Below are positions 45,954-54,947 of a DNA stretch of 64,000 nt, piece by piece. The stretch is taken from NCBI GenBank assembly GCA_947464135.1, contig CANHVK010000002.1:1-64000 (forward strand), in the 5' to 3' direction. The notes under the pieces are model-generated. The model was given only the letters and a program-made list of their open reading frames with translations. It was not told the origin of the DNA and did not search any database. The stretch is from Flavobacteriia bacterium (GTDB lineage: Bacteria > Bacteroidota > Bacteroidia > Flavobacteriales_D > Crocinitomicaceae). Numbering within the stretch: the stretch's first letter is position 1; every line of letters begins with the position of its first letter. The translations under genes and the position numbers were made by a program.

Positions 45954-46475
45954 TTAATTTATTTTTTCGATATCAAAATCACGATTTTGTATAAAAACGA
46001 ATCTTAAAGACACAAAAAAATCATTTGATGAAATTAATTTTGAATCTTTAGATAAGAAATTATATCCTGTTTGTAAATGCAATTGAGAAAATTTAAATCC
46101 AATAACAGGAGTAAAACCAACTGCATTTAAATAATAGTTTGTTCTGTATACAAGGTTTGCACCATAAGTTAAATTAAGCCTACCTTGTTTAAACCAATAT
46201 CCTAATTCATATCCTAAAACATTATTATACAGATTATAATTAAAACCACCATGAAAAGAATGGATATAAGGTTTAATTAACTGAATTTTTTTCCATTGAT
46301 ATTCAAAACCAAACTCTACATTATTGTATTTACCTCTTTGTAAACCTAAATAAGGACCATATTTAGAAACATCAAATTTATATCTGGGTATTTTATTCCA
46401 AAAACTACTTGATTCTTGGCTAACAGACAAAAAACTAATAAAAAAAATATATAATAAAACTAACCTAATCTTCAT
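45954..46475 (-). CDS. Hypothetical exported beta-rich protein
   Basis: The 173-residue protein begins with a signal peptide (LVLLYIFFISFLSVSQ, about residues 5-20). The mature part is rich in glycine, tyrosine and alternating hydrophobic residues (GYELGYWFKQGRLNLTYGAN), typical of a small outer-membrane barrel. I know no named family. It overlaps the end of the cvpA-like gene by 11 bases and is followed by lysC after 3 bases, so the three are likely cotranscribed. Confidence 0.65.
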   Translation of the reverse strand: MKIRLVLLYIFFISFLSVSQESSSFWNKIPRYKFDVSKYGPYLGLQRGKYNNVEFGFEYQWKKIQLIKPYIHSFHGGFNYNLYNNVLGYELGYWFKQGRLNLTYGANLVYRTNYYLNAVGFTPVIGFKFSQLHLQTGYNFLSKDSKLISSNDFFVSLRFVFIQNRDFDIEKIN

Positions 46476-47094
46476 AAGTAAAATATATTTCTCTTAACCG
46501 TACTGAATCATTCGTTTTAATACCCAAACTATCTGCTAAAAATTTTGCACGACGTACTTCTTTAACAGAATATCTTGATGAGTCAGTATCTAATAAGTTG
46601 TGAATAAAAATGTTACTTTCTTTTATTCCAGGAATTGTGAGTTTGGAAACCTGCATAACAGGATGATAAAGTAAAGATTCTTCTTTTACTTTTGGAGGAA
46701 AAAAACCTATTTTCTCATCATATGACTCGACTAATATTAAAAGTGTACTTAATATATATAAGTATTTTAAAACAGAGAAAAATACACCAGCAAGCTTATT
46801 TATTGGTGTTAATTGAGTTACCTTTATTATTTTCTCAATAGTCTTTCCTAGAAAATAAACCATAGCACCAATGGCTAAAAAGGTTAAAGTAAATGCAATT
46901 ACAGGAACATATTTTGAAGACATTCCAACACTATTTCTCAAAAAAGATGCTGTAAAATCTGAAAAATGAATACCTGCATAAATTCCAACAAATAGTGCTA
47001 ATAATGTAAAAATTTCAATTATTAAGCCATGCTTAAACCCTTTCCAAGCAGCATAAACTATAGGTACAAGTAAAACAATATCAATAAAATTCAT
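46465..47094 (-). CDS. CvpA family inner-membrane protein
   Basis: The 209-residue form starts MNFIDIVLLVPIVYAAWKG, the CvpA opening, with four membrane helices to about residue 120. IIEIFTLLALFVGIYAG and TPINKLAGVFFSVLKYLYILSTLLIL (in part) are the conserved helices. E. coli CvpA is required for colicin V production; a cell-envelope role is more general. The frame extends 18 codons upstream without support, so ATG 47094 was chosen. The hydrophilic C-terminus is unusually long and charged. Confidence 0.85.
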   Translation of the reverse strand: MNFIDIVLLVPIVYAAWKGFKHGLIIEIFTLLALFVGIYAGIHFSDFTASFLRNSVGMSSKYVPVIAFTLTFLAIGAMVYFLGKTIEKIIKVTQLTPINKLAGVFFSVLKYLYILSTLLILVESYDEKIGFFPPKVKEESLLYHPVMQVSKLTIPGIKESNIFIHNLLDTDSSRYSVKEVRRAKFLADSLGIKTNDSVRLREIYFTYED

Positions 47095-47188
47095 CAAAAA
47101 AAAATTGAATTCTAAATTAAACCGAAAAAAAATATAAATAGAAATCAATAAAATAACTTCTTAACTCAATATTGTGAATTAGAGTATA

Positions 47189-47222
47189 AAAAAAGAGGTT
47201 GCCTAATGACAACCTCTTTCCA
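47189..47222 (-). terminator. Rho-independent terminator after the peroxiredoxin gene
   Basis: On the minus strand GAAAGAGGTTG and CAACCTCTTT arms surround an 8-base loop and are followed by a T-run. It starts 18 bases after the stop of the 2-Cys peroxiredoxin gene. Confidence 0.88.
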
Positions 47223-47239
47223 CATTATAAATTAACTTT

Positions 47240-47872
47240 TTAGTGTTTAGCTAAATAATCAGCAACACCATCAAAAGATGCTTTCATTCCTTCATCACCT
47301 TTTGTCCAGTTTGCAGGACAAACTTCACCATTTTCTTCGAAGAATTGTAACGCATCAACCATACGTAACGCTTCGTCTACATTTCTACCTAATGGGAAAT
47401 TGTTAACTAATTGGTGCATTACAATTCCGTTTTTATCGATTAAAAACAAACCTCTATAAGCAATCATTGGTCCAGTAGCGATTAGGTTACCGTCTACATC
47501 ATAATCGTATTCTCCTGCTAAAACTCCGTAAGCTTCTGAAATAATTTTTGAAGTGTCAGCAATGATTGGGTAAGTAACTCCTTGAATTCCTCCTTTATTT
47601 TTTGGAACCTGTAACCATCCCCAGTGAGATTCTTCTGTATCTGTAGAACAAGCTACCACTTTTGCTCCTCTTGCTTCAAATTCAGCTAATTTTGATTGAA
47701 AAGCATGTAATTCAGAAGGACAAACGAATGTAAAATCTTTCGGATAGAAAAATAATACAACTGGGTTTTTTCCCACGAATTGATCTAATGAGAAATTCGA
47801 AACAACTTCTCCACCATTTATAACAGCTCCTGCAGAAAAATGAGGCGCTTTTTTACCAACTAATACTCCCAT
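47240..47872 (-). CDS. Typical 2-Cys peroxiredoxin (AhpC/TSA family)
   Basis: The 210-residue protein reduces peroxides in the cytoplasm. The peroxidatic cysteine is in FYPKDFTFVCPSELHAF near residue 50 and the resolving cysteine in GEVCPANWTKG near 179, the typical 2-Cys dimer arrangement. The PrxA-like sequence RMVDALQFFEENGEVCPANW is conserved. A TAnnTTTG element lies upstream on the minus strand (47907-47914) and a clear terminator follows. It may therefore be a single-gene unit. Confidence 0.95.
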   Translation of the reverse strand: MGVLVGKKAPHFSAGAVINGGEVVSNFSLDQFVGKNPVVLFFYPKDFTFVCPSELHAFQSKLAEFEARGAKVVACSTDTEESHWGWLQVPKNKGGIQGVTYPIIADTSKIISEAYGVLAGEYDYDVDGNLIATGPMIAYRGLFLIDKNGIVMHQLVNNFPLGRNVDEALRMVDALQFFEENGEVCPANWTKGDEGMKASFDGVADYLAKH

Positions 47873-47906
47873 GTTTTAAAATTTAAGTTTTGAATTTTAA
47901 GTAATA

Positions 47907-47914
47907 CAAATTTA
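47907..47914 (-). promoter_or_regulatory. Predicted -7 element for the 2-Cys peroxiredoxin gene
   Basis: On the minus strand TAAATTTG, 34 bases before the ATG at 47872. Confidence 0.5.
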
Positions 47915-47965
47915 AGGATTGATTTGTTTTAAATATTAATATTTTATCAAAACTACATAAACTAT

Positions 47966-47973
47966 TATCTTTG
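47966..47973 (+). promoter_or_regulatory. Predicted -7 promoter element for ppa
   Basis: TATCTTTG ends 19 bases before the ppa ATG. Confidence 0.55.
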
Positions 47974-47992
47974 TAACACAATTTAACAAATC

Positions 47993-48685
47993 ATGAAAGA
48001 AGAAATCAAAAAAATAGTGGATGCAATGAGTCAACGTTTTGTTGCTCACCCATGGCATGGTATAGAAGTTGGTGATAAAGCACCTGCTATTGTTAATGCT
48101 TTTATTGAAATCACGCCTGCTGATTCAATTAAGTATGAAATTGACAAACCATCTGGGCACATTATGGTTGATAGACCACAAAAATTATCTAATCATATGC
48201 CATGTTTATATGGTTTTGTTCCTAAAACTTACTGCGATACTCAAGTTGCAGCTTTTGCAAATGAAAAAACAGGTAGAAACGATATAGATGGAGATGGAGA
48301 TCCATTAGATATTTGTGTATTGAGTGAAAGATCATTTAATCATACAAACATTCTTTGTGAAGCAAAAGTTGTAGGAGGTTTCCGCATGCTAGATGGCGGA
48401 GAAGCTGATGATAAAATTATTGCAGTACTTAAAGGAGACCAAGCTTATGGTGAATTCAATGATATTTCCGAAATGCCTAAAATGGTAATTGACAGAGTTC
48501 GTCATTTCTTCTTAACATACAAAGATTTAGATGGAGGAGCTAAGAATGTTGAAATTACACATGTATATGGTCGTGAAGAAGCATTTGAAGTTATAAAAAG
48601 AGCAACAGCAGACTATGATGCAAAATTTGGCGATGTTAACGAAAATTTAGTTGAAGCTTTATTAAACGCTGTATCAGTGAAATAA
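47993..48685 (+). CDS. ppa: Inorganic pyrophosphatase (type I)
   Basis: The enzyme hydrolyses PPi to two phosphates. The 230-residue protein carries the metal-binding signature DGDGDPLDICVLSE near residue 98 and KYEIDKPSGHIMVDR near 46. The length is longer than the 175-residue E. coli type and matches the common Bacteroidota form, with an added C-terminal part. It has its own -7 element and a terminator downstream. Confidence 0.95.
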   Translation: MKEEIKKIVDAMSQRFVAHPWHGIEVGDKAPAIVNAFIEITPADSIKYEIDKPSGHIMVDRPQKLSNHMPCLYGFVPKTYCDTQVAAFANEKTGRNDIDGDGDPLDICVLSERSFNHTNILCEAKVVGGFRMLDGGEADDKIIAVLKGDQAYGEFNDISEMPKMVIDRVRHFFLTYKDLDGGAKNVEITHVYGREEAFEVIKRATADYDAKFGDVNENLVEALLNAVSVK

Positions 48686-48699
48686 TTAACTTTTTAGAT

Positions 48700-48740
48700 A
48701 AGAAAATAGGTGTTAGAGAATAATACCTATTTTTTTCTTA
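48700..48740 (+). terminator. Rho-independent terminator after ppa
   Basis: AAAATAGGT and ACCTATTTT arms with an AT-rich loop and following T-run start 15 bases after the ppa stop. Confidence 0.8.
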
Positions 48741-48746
48741 TAAAAA

Positions 48747-48778
48747 TTGACTAATTTTGTCAATACTTAATTTGTCAA
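48747..48778. promoter_or_regulatory. TTGAC/GTCAA inverted repeat over the Fic gene promoter (possible operator)
   Basis: TTGAC (48747-48751) is inverted as GTCAA at 48759-48763, and GTCAA recurs at 48774-48778. A TAnnTTTG element (TAATTTTG, 48752-48759) lies inside the inverted repeat. The downstream gene encodes its own Xre-type HTH, so autoregulation is plausible. Confidence 0.4.
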
Positions 48779-48780
48779 CA

Positions 48781-49824
48781 ATGAAAACGAAACTCAAACT
48801 ATACAGAGAAATAAAAGAATTAAAGACAAAAGATTTAGCTCAATTAACTAGTATAGATCAAGCATTGATAAGTAAATTTGAAAGTGGAAATAGAATCCCA
48901 ACGAAGGCCCAGATAGTTAAATTATCGGAAGTACTAGAGATTCCACTTCACGAAATACTCCCACTTTGGATAAAGGAAAAAGTGTTAGCTGAAGTTCGAG
49001 AAGAGCCTTATGCATTAGAAGGATTAATGTTAGCGCAAGAAGCAGTTGTTCCATATGGTAAAAAACAGTTTTATTCTGAAAGTTTATTAAAAAAATTAAA
49101 CATAATTGACCAACTTCAAAAAGAACTAAACGCACTTCGAAATTATGATAGCTACAGAATAACACAAGCACTAGAATTAGAATATACTTTTGAAAGTAAT
49201 CGAATTGAAGGGAATACGTTGACACTTCGAGAAACAGATTTAATTGTTAACGAAGGGTTGACAGTTTCAGGTAAAAGTATGCGAGAACACTTAGAAGCAG
49301 TAAACCACCAAGAAGCTATTGAGTATATCAAACAATTGGTTCAAAAAAAAATAAATATAAATGAACGAGAAGTTCTGTCTATTCATAACCTTATTCTACG
49401 TGGAATACAACCTGAATATGCAGGTAGATATCGTGATATACAAGTGATGATTAAAGGGAGTGAGTACATGCCTCCACAACCCTATTTAGTTAAGGATGAA
49501 ATGAATCAATATTTTGATTGGTATGAAAAAAATAAAATCCATTTACACCCTGTCATCCTTGCCGCAGAAATGCATGAAAAATTAGTAACTATACATCCCT
49601 TTATTGATGGAAATGGAAGAACTTCAAGATTGATTATGAATTTAATTTTATTATCAAAAGGATATGTAATTGCAAATATAAAAGGAGATTATGAAAAAAG
49701 GATGGCCTATTACAATGCATTAGAAGAAATACAAACAAACCATTCAAAAGATGCATTTCATCACTTTATTGCAGATGTAGAAATAGAATGCCTAAATAGA
49801 TATTTGACCATTTTAGGAGCCTAA
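48781..49824 (+). CDS. Fic family protein with N-terminal HTH domain
   Basis: The 347-residue protein joins an Xre-like helix-turn-helix (LYREIKELKTKDLAQLTSID then LISKFESGNRIPT) to a Fic domain. The Fic core motif HPFIDGNGRTSR begins at H272, so AMP transfer to target proteins is predicted. An inhibitory motif SNRIEGN (S139, E143) lies N-terminal to the core, the class II (S/T)xxxE(G/N) arrangement. ATG 48781 was chosen over an earlier one. It may be self-contained rather than part of a toxin-antitoxin pair, as no small partner gene is next to it. Confidence 0.92.
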   Translation: MKTKLKLYREIKELKTKDLAQLTSIDQALISKFESGNRIPTKAQIVKLSEVLEIPLHEILPLWIKEKVLAEVREEPYALEGLMLAQEAVVPYGKKQFYSESLLKKLNIIDQLQKELNALRNYDSYRITQALELEYTFESNRIEGNTLTLRETDLIVNEGLTVSGKSMREHLEAVNHQEAIEYIKQLVQKKININEREVLSIHNLILRGIQPEYAGRYRDIQVMIKGSEYMPPQPYLVKDEMNQYFDWYEKNKIHLHPVILAAEMHEKLVTIHPFIDGNGRTSRLIMNLILLSKGYVIANIKGDYEKRMAYYNALEEIQTNHSKDAFHHFIADVEIECLNRYLTILGA

Positions 49825-51512
49825 TTAAATTTGATTGATTTCGAAGGCTGTATTTTAGTTATTAAATACGAAGGCAGTAACATTGCTAACAAACAAACAA
49901 TTAAAGTGACTAAATTTAAACCAATAATAACTCCTGCATTTAATTCAATTGGAACAGCATTCAAATAATAAACCTTAGGATCAAGAGTTAATGGTTTTAA
50001 ATATTCTTGTATTAAACAAAAACTAATTCCAATTAAATTACCCCAAAACATCCCTTTTAAAATCAAATAAGATGCTTGGTATAAAAATACTTTACGAATC
50101 TGCCAGTCATTAGCACCCATGGCTTTCATCATCCCAATAAATGACGTTTTAACTAAGATCATTACCAACAGAGCTGACCCCATATTGATAATACCAATCA
50201 ATAACATAAGTGATAAAATGATATACACATTAAGATCTAAGAAACCTAACCATACAAAAATATCAGCTTGATTATCTTTGATACTAGAAACTTTTAAATC
50301 AAGCATATTCTTACCTAATAAGACTTTATTTTTGATATAATTAACATCTTTTTCTAAACGATCCCAATCATAAACCAAACATTCAAATGCACCAACATAA
50401 TTCCGATAACTCCCTTTTCCATCTTTTCTGTAAAAGGAAACTAATTTGTCCGCTACTTGTATTTGAAAATTATATCCATCATTATCAAGATATTTTCGAT
50501 TAACTGTACCATCTACAAGATCAACACCCGAAATAGGTTTCAATGCTTTTCTAACCTTTATTTCAATCGAAGCAGTATCTGGTATCGTAGTTTTTTCACC
50601 TTTACCATCAATAAACATCCAATAATCTGAAACAATCACTTGGAAAGTAGTGTCTTTATTTGGGAAATAAGTAAATCCGGCGAAGTGATCATACCCATTC
50701 CCCCAGTTATATCTGTAATTACCATTTCCTCCAACAGTCTCAGCTTTAATAACTAAATATCCATTTTGTAAACTATCAGCAACTGTAATTGAAGTTTGTA
50801 TACCCCAATCATTTAATTGTTGAAGATGTCTTAAATCTGAAATTATTAATTGCTTATCTAATTCTTCATAACCTGTTTCGTAAATTCCGACAATTTTGAA
50901 ATTCTTTCTAATAGGCTTGTGTTTTACAAAAAAAGTAGTTACTTCTTGTCCTAATTTATAATTTAAATTACGCGCTATCTGAGATGATATTAATATCTCA
51001 TCAGAAGTGTTCAATGAATTAAAATTAGGAACTCTACCTTGAATAAGATTAGACTTAAAAAATGTCCAATCGTAGGTTTTATCAACCCCTTTAACCAATA
51101 CGCCTTCTATTTCTTGTTGAAAATCTTGTTTATTATCACTATTTTTGGATTGTAAAAGTGCGGGTTTATAAGCAACAGGTTGGATTTTCTTAATGTGTTT
51201 ATCCTTAGATAATAAAGGATAGAAAGATTGGTTTATTAATATGGGTTCACTCTCGAAAATTGAATTTTCGCCCGATTTAGTAATCACCGCATGAGCTCCA
51301 AAACCAATAACTTTATCTCTAACCTCGGATTGAAATCCTCGCACAACAGCTAACGTAATGATGTTTACAATCATTGCCAAAGCTATGCTTATAATTGAGA
51401 TACGAACTATAGGTTGCGAAACCTTTTTGCCTTTAGTTTCGTATTTTAAGAGATTGCGTGCTATGAAATGTTCAAAATTCAATATGGTGTTTTTTTCAAT
51501 GCGAAAGTACAT
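49821..51512 (-). CDS. FtsX-like ABC permease, LolC/LolE-type
   Basis: This four-helix inner-membrane permease of 563 residues resembles LolC/LolE, the subunits that extract lipoproteins for transfer to the outer membrane. The N-terminal segment NFEHFIARNLLKYETKGK and helix IVRISIISIALAMIVNIITLAVV (in part) are typical. A large periplasmic domain follows, then three helices near residues 425-555, including LLIGIINMGSALLVMILVK and SFIGMMKAMGANDWQIRK. A segment of about 150 residues in the middle is longer than the usual form. The family normally begins at MNFE; here TTG at 51480-51482 may be the true start. Confidence 0.82.
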   Translation of the reverse strand: MYFRIEKNTILNFEHFIARNLLKYETKGKKVSQPIVRISIISIALAMIVNIITLAVVRGFQSEVRDKVIGFGAHAVITKSGENSIFESEPILINQSFYPLLSKDKHIKKIQPVAYKPALLQSKNSDNKQDFQQEIEGVLVKGVDKTYDWTFFKSNLIQGRVPNFNSLNTSDEILISSQIARNLNYKLGQEVTTFFVKHKPIRKNFKIVGIYETGYEELDKQLIISDLRHLQQLNDWGIQTSITVADSLQNGYLVIKAETVGGNGNYRYNWGNGYDHFAGFTYFPNKDTTFQVIVSDYWMFIDGKGEKTTIPDTASIEIKVRKALKPISGVDLVDGTVNRKYLDNDGYNFQIQVADKLVSFYRKDGKGSYRNYVGAFECLVYDWDRLEKDVNYIKNKVLLGKNMLDLKVSSIKDNQADIFVWLGFLDLNVYIILSLMLLIGIINMGSALLVMILVKTSFIGMMKAMGANDWQIRKVFLYQASYLILKGMFWGNLIGISFCLIQEYLKPLTLDPKVYYLNAVPIELNAGVIIGLNLVTLIVCLLAMLLPSYLITKIQPSKSIKFN

Positions 51513-52740
51513 AAACCTTTCGTTGGTTAAAAATATTTACATCATTTTGAGTTTATTGTTTGTAACGTTTTTTTCCATTTCTGTGGAAGCAAATGAAGTA
51601 GTACCAAGAGATAGCAATACTTTTCGTTTTTGGGGAAGAAAAAAACCGTTGCTTTTAGGTATTGCTCGTATGGACTTATACTACGATTCTTTAGTTGGAA
51701 AAAGAGTTGCGATTGTAAGTAATCAAACATCAACTATTGGAAATACTCACTTAGTAGATACCTTGCTTAGTCTTGGAATTAAAATACAAAAAGTTTTTTC
51801 TCCAGAGCATGGATTTAGAGGGAATGCGGATAATGGAGAAAAAGTTCATAATGAACATGATGTAAAAACTGGTTTAGATGTAATATCCCTTTACGGACAC
51901 AATAGAAAACCTACTCGTGAGCAATTAGCTGATGTTGATGTAATTCTTTTTGATATACAGGATGTTGGAGTTCGTTTTTATACATATATTTCAACCCTAC
52001 ATTATGTAATGGAAGCATGTGCTGAATTTAAAGTCCCACTAATTGTTTTAGACCGACCTAACCCAAATGCACATTACATAGATGGTCCTGTTCGCGATGA
52101 CCAACATAAATCTTTTATTGGAATGCATCCTGTACCAATCGTGTACGGGATGACTATCGGAGAATATGCAAAAATGATTAATCAAGAATCTTGGCTAGGA
52201 GATAGCTTATCTTGTAATTTATACGTTGTACCGTGTAAAAATTATTCGCATGCAACTAAATACGTATTACCTATTCCACCAAGTCCAAATTTACGTTCAG
52301 AATTTGCAATTTCATTGTACCCTAGCTTGTGTTTATTTGAAGGAACAACAGTAAGTGTAGGAAGAGGAACGGATACTCCATTCGAGGTTTTTGGTCATCC
52401 AATGTTTCCTACTTCTGATTTTCAATTTACTCCAACATCTGGTTTTGGTTCTAAACGACCTGTAAATGAAAATAAAGTTTGTAATGGATATGATTTAAAA
52501 TGTTTAGGGATTATTGAAATCAATAAATTAAATATTGATTGGATTATTCAAGCTAAAACACTTTTAGGTGATAGTATTATTTTTATTGATCAACCTAGCT
52601 TTTTTGATCGACTTGCTGGAACTTCAAGTTTAAGACAACAAATTTTAAATAATACTCCTGAAGAAGAAATAAGAAAATCTTGGGAAATAGATTTAGATAG
52701 ATTTAAAGCTATTCGAAAAAAATACCTTATTTACGATTGA
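51499..52740 (+). CDS. DUF1343 protein, exo-beta-N-acetylmuramidase NamZ-like
   Basis: DUF1343 includes NamZ, which releases N-acetylmuramic acid from non-reducing ends of peptidoglycan glycans. The protein, about 413 residues, has a signal segment (NIYIILSLLFVTFFSISVEA) and family phrases VAIVSNQTSTIG, FSPEHGFRG, DVILFDIQDVGVRFYTYISTLHY (in part), DRPNPN, and SLCLFEGTTVSVGRGTDTPFEV. It is predicted to be exported and to act on cell-wall turnover. The frame extends 47 codons upstream inside the Lol-like gene; ATG 51499 is the first plausible start. Genes at both ends overlap it. Confidence 0.88.
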   Translation: MRKYINLSLVKNIYIILSLLFVTFFSISVEANEVVPRDSNTFRFWGRKKPLLLGIARMDLYYDSLVGKRVAIVSNQTSTIGNTHLVDTLLSLGIKIQKVFSPEHGFRGNADNGEKVHNEHDVKTGLDVISLYGHNRKPTREQLADVDVILFDIQDVGVRFYTYISTLHYVMEACAEFKVPLIVLDRPNPNAHYIDGPVRDDQHKSFIGMHPVPIVYGMTIGEYAKMINQESWLGDSLSCNLYVVPCKNYSHATKYVLPIPPSPNLRSEFAISLYPSLCLFEGTTVSVGRGTDTPFEVFGHPMFPTSDFQFTPTSGFGSKRPVNENKVCNGYDLKCLGIIEINKLNIDWIIQAKTLLGDSIIFIDQPSFFDRLAGTSSLRQQILNNTPEEEIRKSWEIDLDRFKAIRKKYLIYD

Positions 52741-53911
52741 TTTTTTTGGCTTTGTTGAACGCTTGCATAAACAACTGACCCTGAAGCTTATATCCTCTTG
52801 GGTTAAAATGTAAGCTATCACTATTTACATATAAACGTTTACACCATGCTTCCATCGAATTATCACCACCCATAACCCTATTTAGGTCCCATAAAATCAA
52901 TGAATTATCTTTTTGAACTTGATTTCTAATTATGGTATTAATTTCTGTAATACGTTGTGGTCTTCTATTTTGATACTTAGTATCTGGAGCTGTTGTAAAT
53001 AACAAGGTTGTTTTTGGAACCGTTTTATGTATTTCATTAACAAAACTTGTTAATTGTCTTGAAATTCTTGGGACATTTAGAGAATCTATATAAGAATCAT
53101 TTGTACCCAATGAAATTATCAATAAATCAGGTTTGATGACAGATAATTGTTCTTGAAATAAGACCGTATTATTGATAAACTGATCCAATGTGGATCCTGC
53201 TACTCCGAATTTATGATACGTTATCCCTTTCGCTTCATTGGAATTAATACGCAATGCATAAATAATAGGTTTTGATGTATTATCAAATTTGACAACGATA
53301 TCATCACTCGGTTTATCAAAAGTCAAGGTAGTTATTGCGGTATTAGGACTAACTTTTTGTGTGTTAATTTTAGCATTTTCACAGCTCAAAGAAAATGAAT
53401 CATTGTTTATGTAGTGTAAGAACTCTATTTTAACAAAAGAATCATCCTTTATTCGTTTTTTAAAATGCAATTCACCTAAAGAATCTTCCAAATAAAAAGC
53501 CAATCCAGTAGCTCCTAATGGTATGGATGTCTTTCCCTGTTTAATACTCGCTCTTTTCCAATTACCTTTTACTTCCAGAGGAAAAACCTTCATGCTTTGT
53601 GGGTTAAATAATTGATAAGGGAATTCCCAACCAACTTGACCTTTTCCATATTCTTCTGAAAGTTGCTTCTTAATTTCCCCTGAAAACTGACCTATTTCAA
53701 TATGAGAATCCCCTATATGCATCACGGTAAAGGAATTTCTTTTATTTTCTTTTAATAAATCTAATTGATAATAAACATCTTGTAAGGCATAAGAATGCAT
53801 TAAGGTATCTATTTCATTTTTTTCAGGTATAAATGTTTCATCTGTGACTTGAGGAGAACAAGCAACCGTGAAAAATGGAATTAATAAAATAAAATATAAA
53901 CTAAATTTCAT
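52727..53911 (-). CDS. SGNH/GDSL-type hydrolase lipoprotein
   Basis: This lipoprotein of 394 residues (signal MKFSLYFILLIPFFTVACS, lipobox cysteine at 18) carries an SGNH hydrolase fold. HIGDSHIE near residue 66 is block I with the nucleophile serine, ISLGTNDSY near 266 is block III, and DSLHFNPRGYKLQ near 369 is block V with the histidine. The substrate may be an ester on a surface glycan or peptidoglycan, judging by the neighbouring NamZ-like gene. Its 3' end overlaps that gene by 14 bases, tail to tail. Confidence 0.85.
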   Translation of the reverse strand: MKFSLYFILLIPFFTVACSPQVTDETFIPEKNEIDTLMHSYALQDVYYQLDLLKENKRNSFTVMHIGDSHIEIGQFSGEIKKQLSEEYGKGQVGWEFPYQLFNPQSMKVFPLEVKGNWKRASIKQGKTSIPLGATGLAFYLEDSLGELHFKKRIKDDSFVKIEFLHYINNDSFSLSCENAKINTQKVSPNTAITTLTFDKPSDDIVVKFDNTSKPIIYALRINSNEAKGITYHKFGVAGSTLDQFINNTVLFQEQLSVIKPDLLIISLGTNDSYIDSLNVPRISRQLTSFVNEIHKTVPKTTLLFTTAPDTKYQNRRPQRITEINTIIRNQVQKDNSLILWDLNRVMGGDNSMEAWCKRLYVNSDSLHFNPRGYKLQGQLFMQAFNKAKKINRK

Positions 53912-54011
53912 CTAAATAAAGAATAAGCACTATTTTGAACTCGAAAATACAAATTCTATTTAGTAACTTCACATCGATATTTTACAGAATAAACAATAAA
54001 TCTTCAGATTC

Positions 54012-54947
54012 TTGAAAATTTACACCAACATTGATGATTTTCAATTTATCAAAAACCCTGTTTTAACCATCGGTACTTTTGATGGTGTTCATGTAGGACA
54101 TCAAAAAATAATTAAAAAGATGCAAGAAATTGCATCTAAAACGAATGGTGAAACAGTAATTTTCACCTTTTTTCCTCACCCGAGAATGGTTGTAAATCCA
54201 ACCAATCACGGAATAAAATTAATTCAATCACAAAAAGAAAAACTTGAAAAACTGGCTTCACTTGGTGTTGACCACGTCATTATTTTTCCATTTACTAAAG
54301 CGTTTTCAGAAATTACAGCTTCAGCATTTGTTTCGAATTTATTAGTTGAAAAATTAAAAATTCACACAATTATCGTTGGATATGATCATCAATTTGGTAA
54401 AAATAGGGAAGGAAATCTCAGTTACCTTGAGGATAAAGGCAAAGAATTTGGATTTAAAGTAATTGAAATAAAAGCACACGAAATTAATGATGTAAATGTA
54501 AGTTCTTCAAAAATCAGGCAAGCATTAACCGAAGGCAATATTGAAATAGCAAATCATTACCTTAATAGTTCATTTGAGATTTGGGGAAAAGTTATTCACG
54601 GCAATAAACTAGGTAGAACTATTGGTTTCCCAACAGCAAATATTGGAGTTGATGACGCTCTTAAAATTGTACCTCGTCGTGGGGTTTACGCTGTAAGTAT
54701 TAAAATAGAAGATGGGATATCTTTTAAAGGGATGATGAATATAGGAATAAGACCAACTGTTAATCAAGAGGTAAAAGAAACTATTGAAATAAATATTTTT
54801 GATTTTGAAGAAGATATTTATGATAAATCTGTCCGGATTTGTTTACACAAACGAATTAGAGATGAACAAAAATTCGACGGCTTAGACTCACTCATTAATC
54901 AATTGAAATCTGATGAAAAAACTGTTCGCGCTTATTTTAATTTATAG
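54012..54947 (+). CDS. ribF: Bifunctional riboflavin kinase / FMN adenylyltransferase
   Basis: RibF makes FMN and FAD. The adenylyltransferase half has TIGTFDGVHVGHQKII at residue 19, FFPHPRMVV near 56, and GYDHQFGKNREGN near 122. The kinase half begins near 185 and contains GRTIGFPTANIG and RRGVYAVSI, ending near 310. The only start fitting the family opening is TTG at 54012 (reading MKIYTNI). The next gene begins inside its last codons. Confidence 0.94.
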   Translation: MKIYTNIDDFQFIKNPVLTIGTFDGVHVGHQKIIKKMQEIASKTNGETVIFTFFPHPRMVVNPTNHGIKLIQSQKEKLEKLASLGVDHVIIFPFTKAFSEITASAFVSNLLVEKLKIHTIIVGYDHQFGKNREGNLSYLEDKGKEFGFKVIEIKAHEINDVNVSSSKIRQALTEGNIEIANHYLNSSFEIWGKVIHGNKLGRTIGFPTANIGVDDALKIVPRRGVYAVSIKIEDGISFKGMMNIGIRPTVNQEVKETIEINIFDFEEDIYDKSVRICLHKRIRDEQKFDGLDSLINQLKSDEKTVRAYFNL

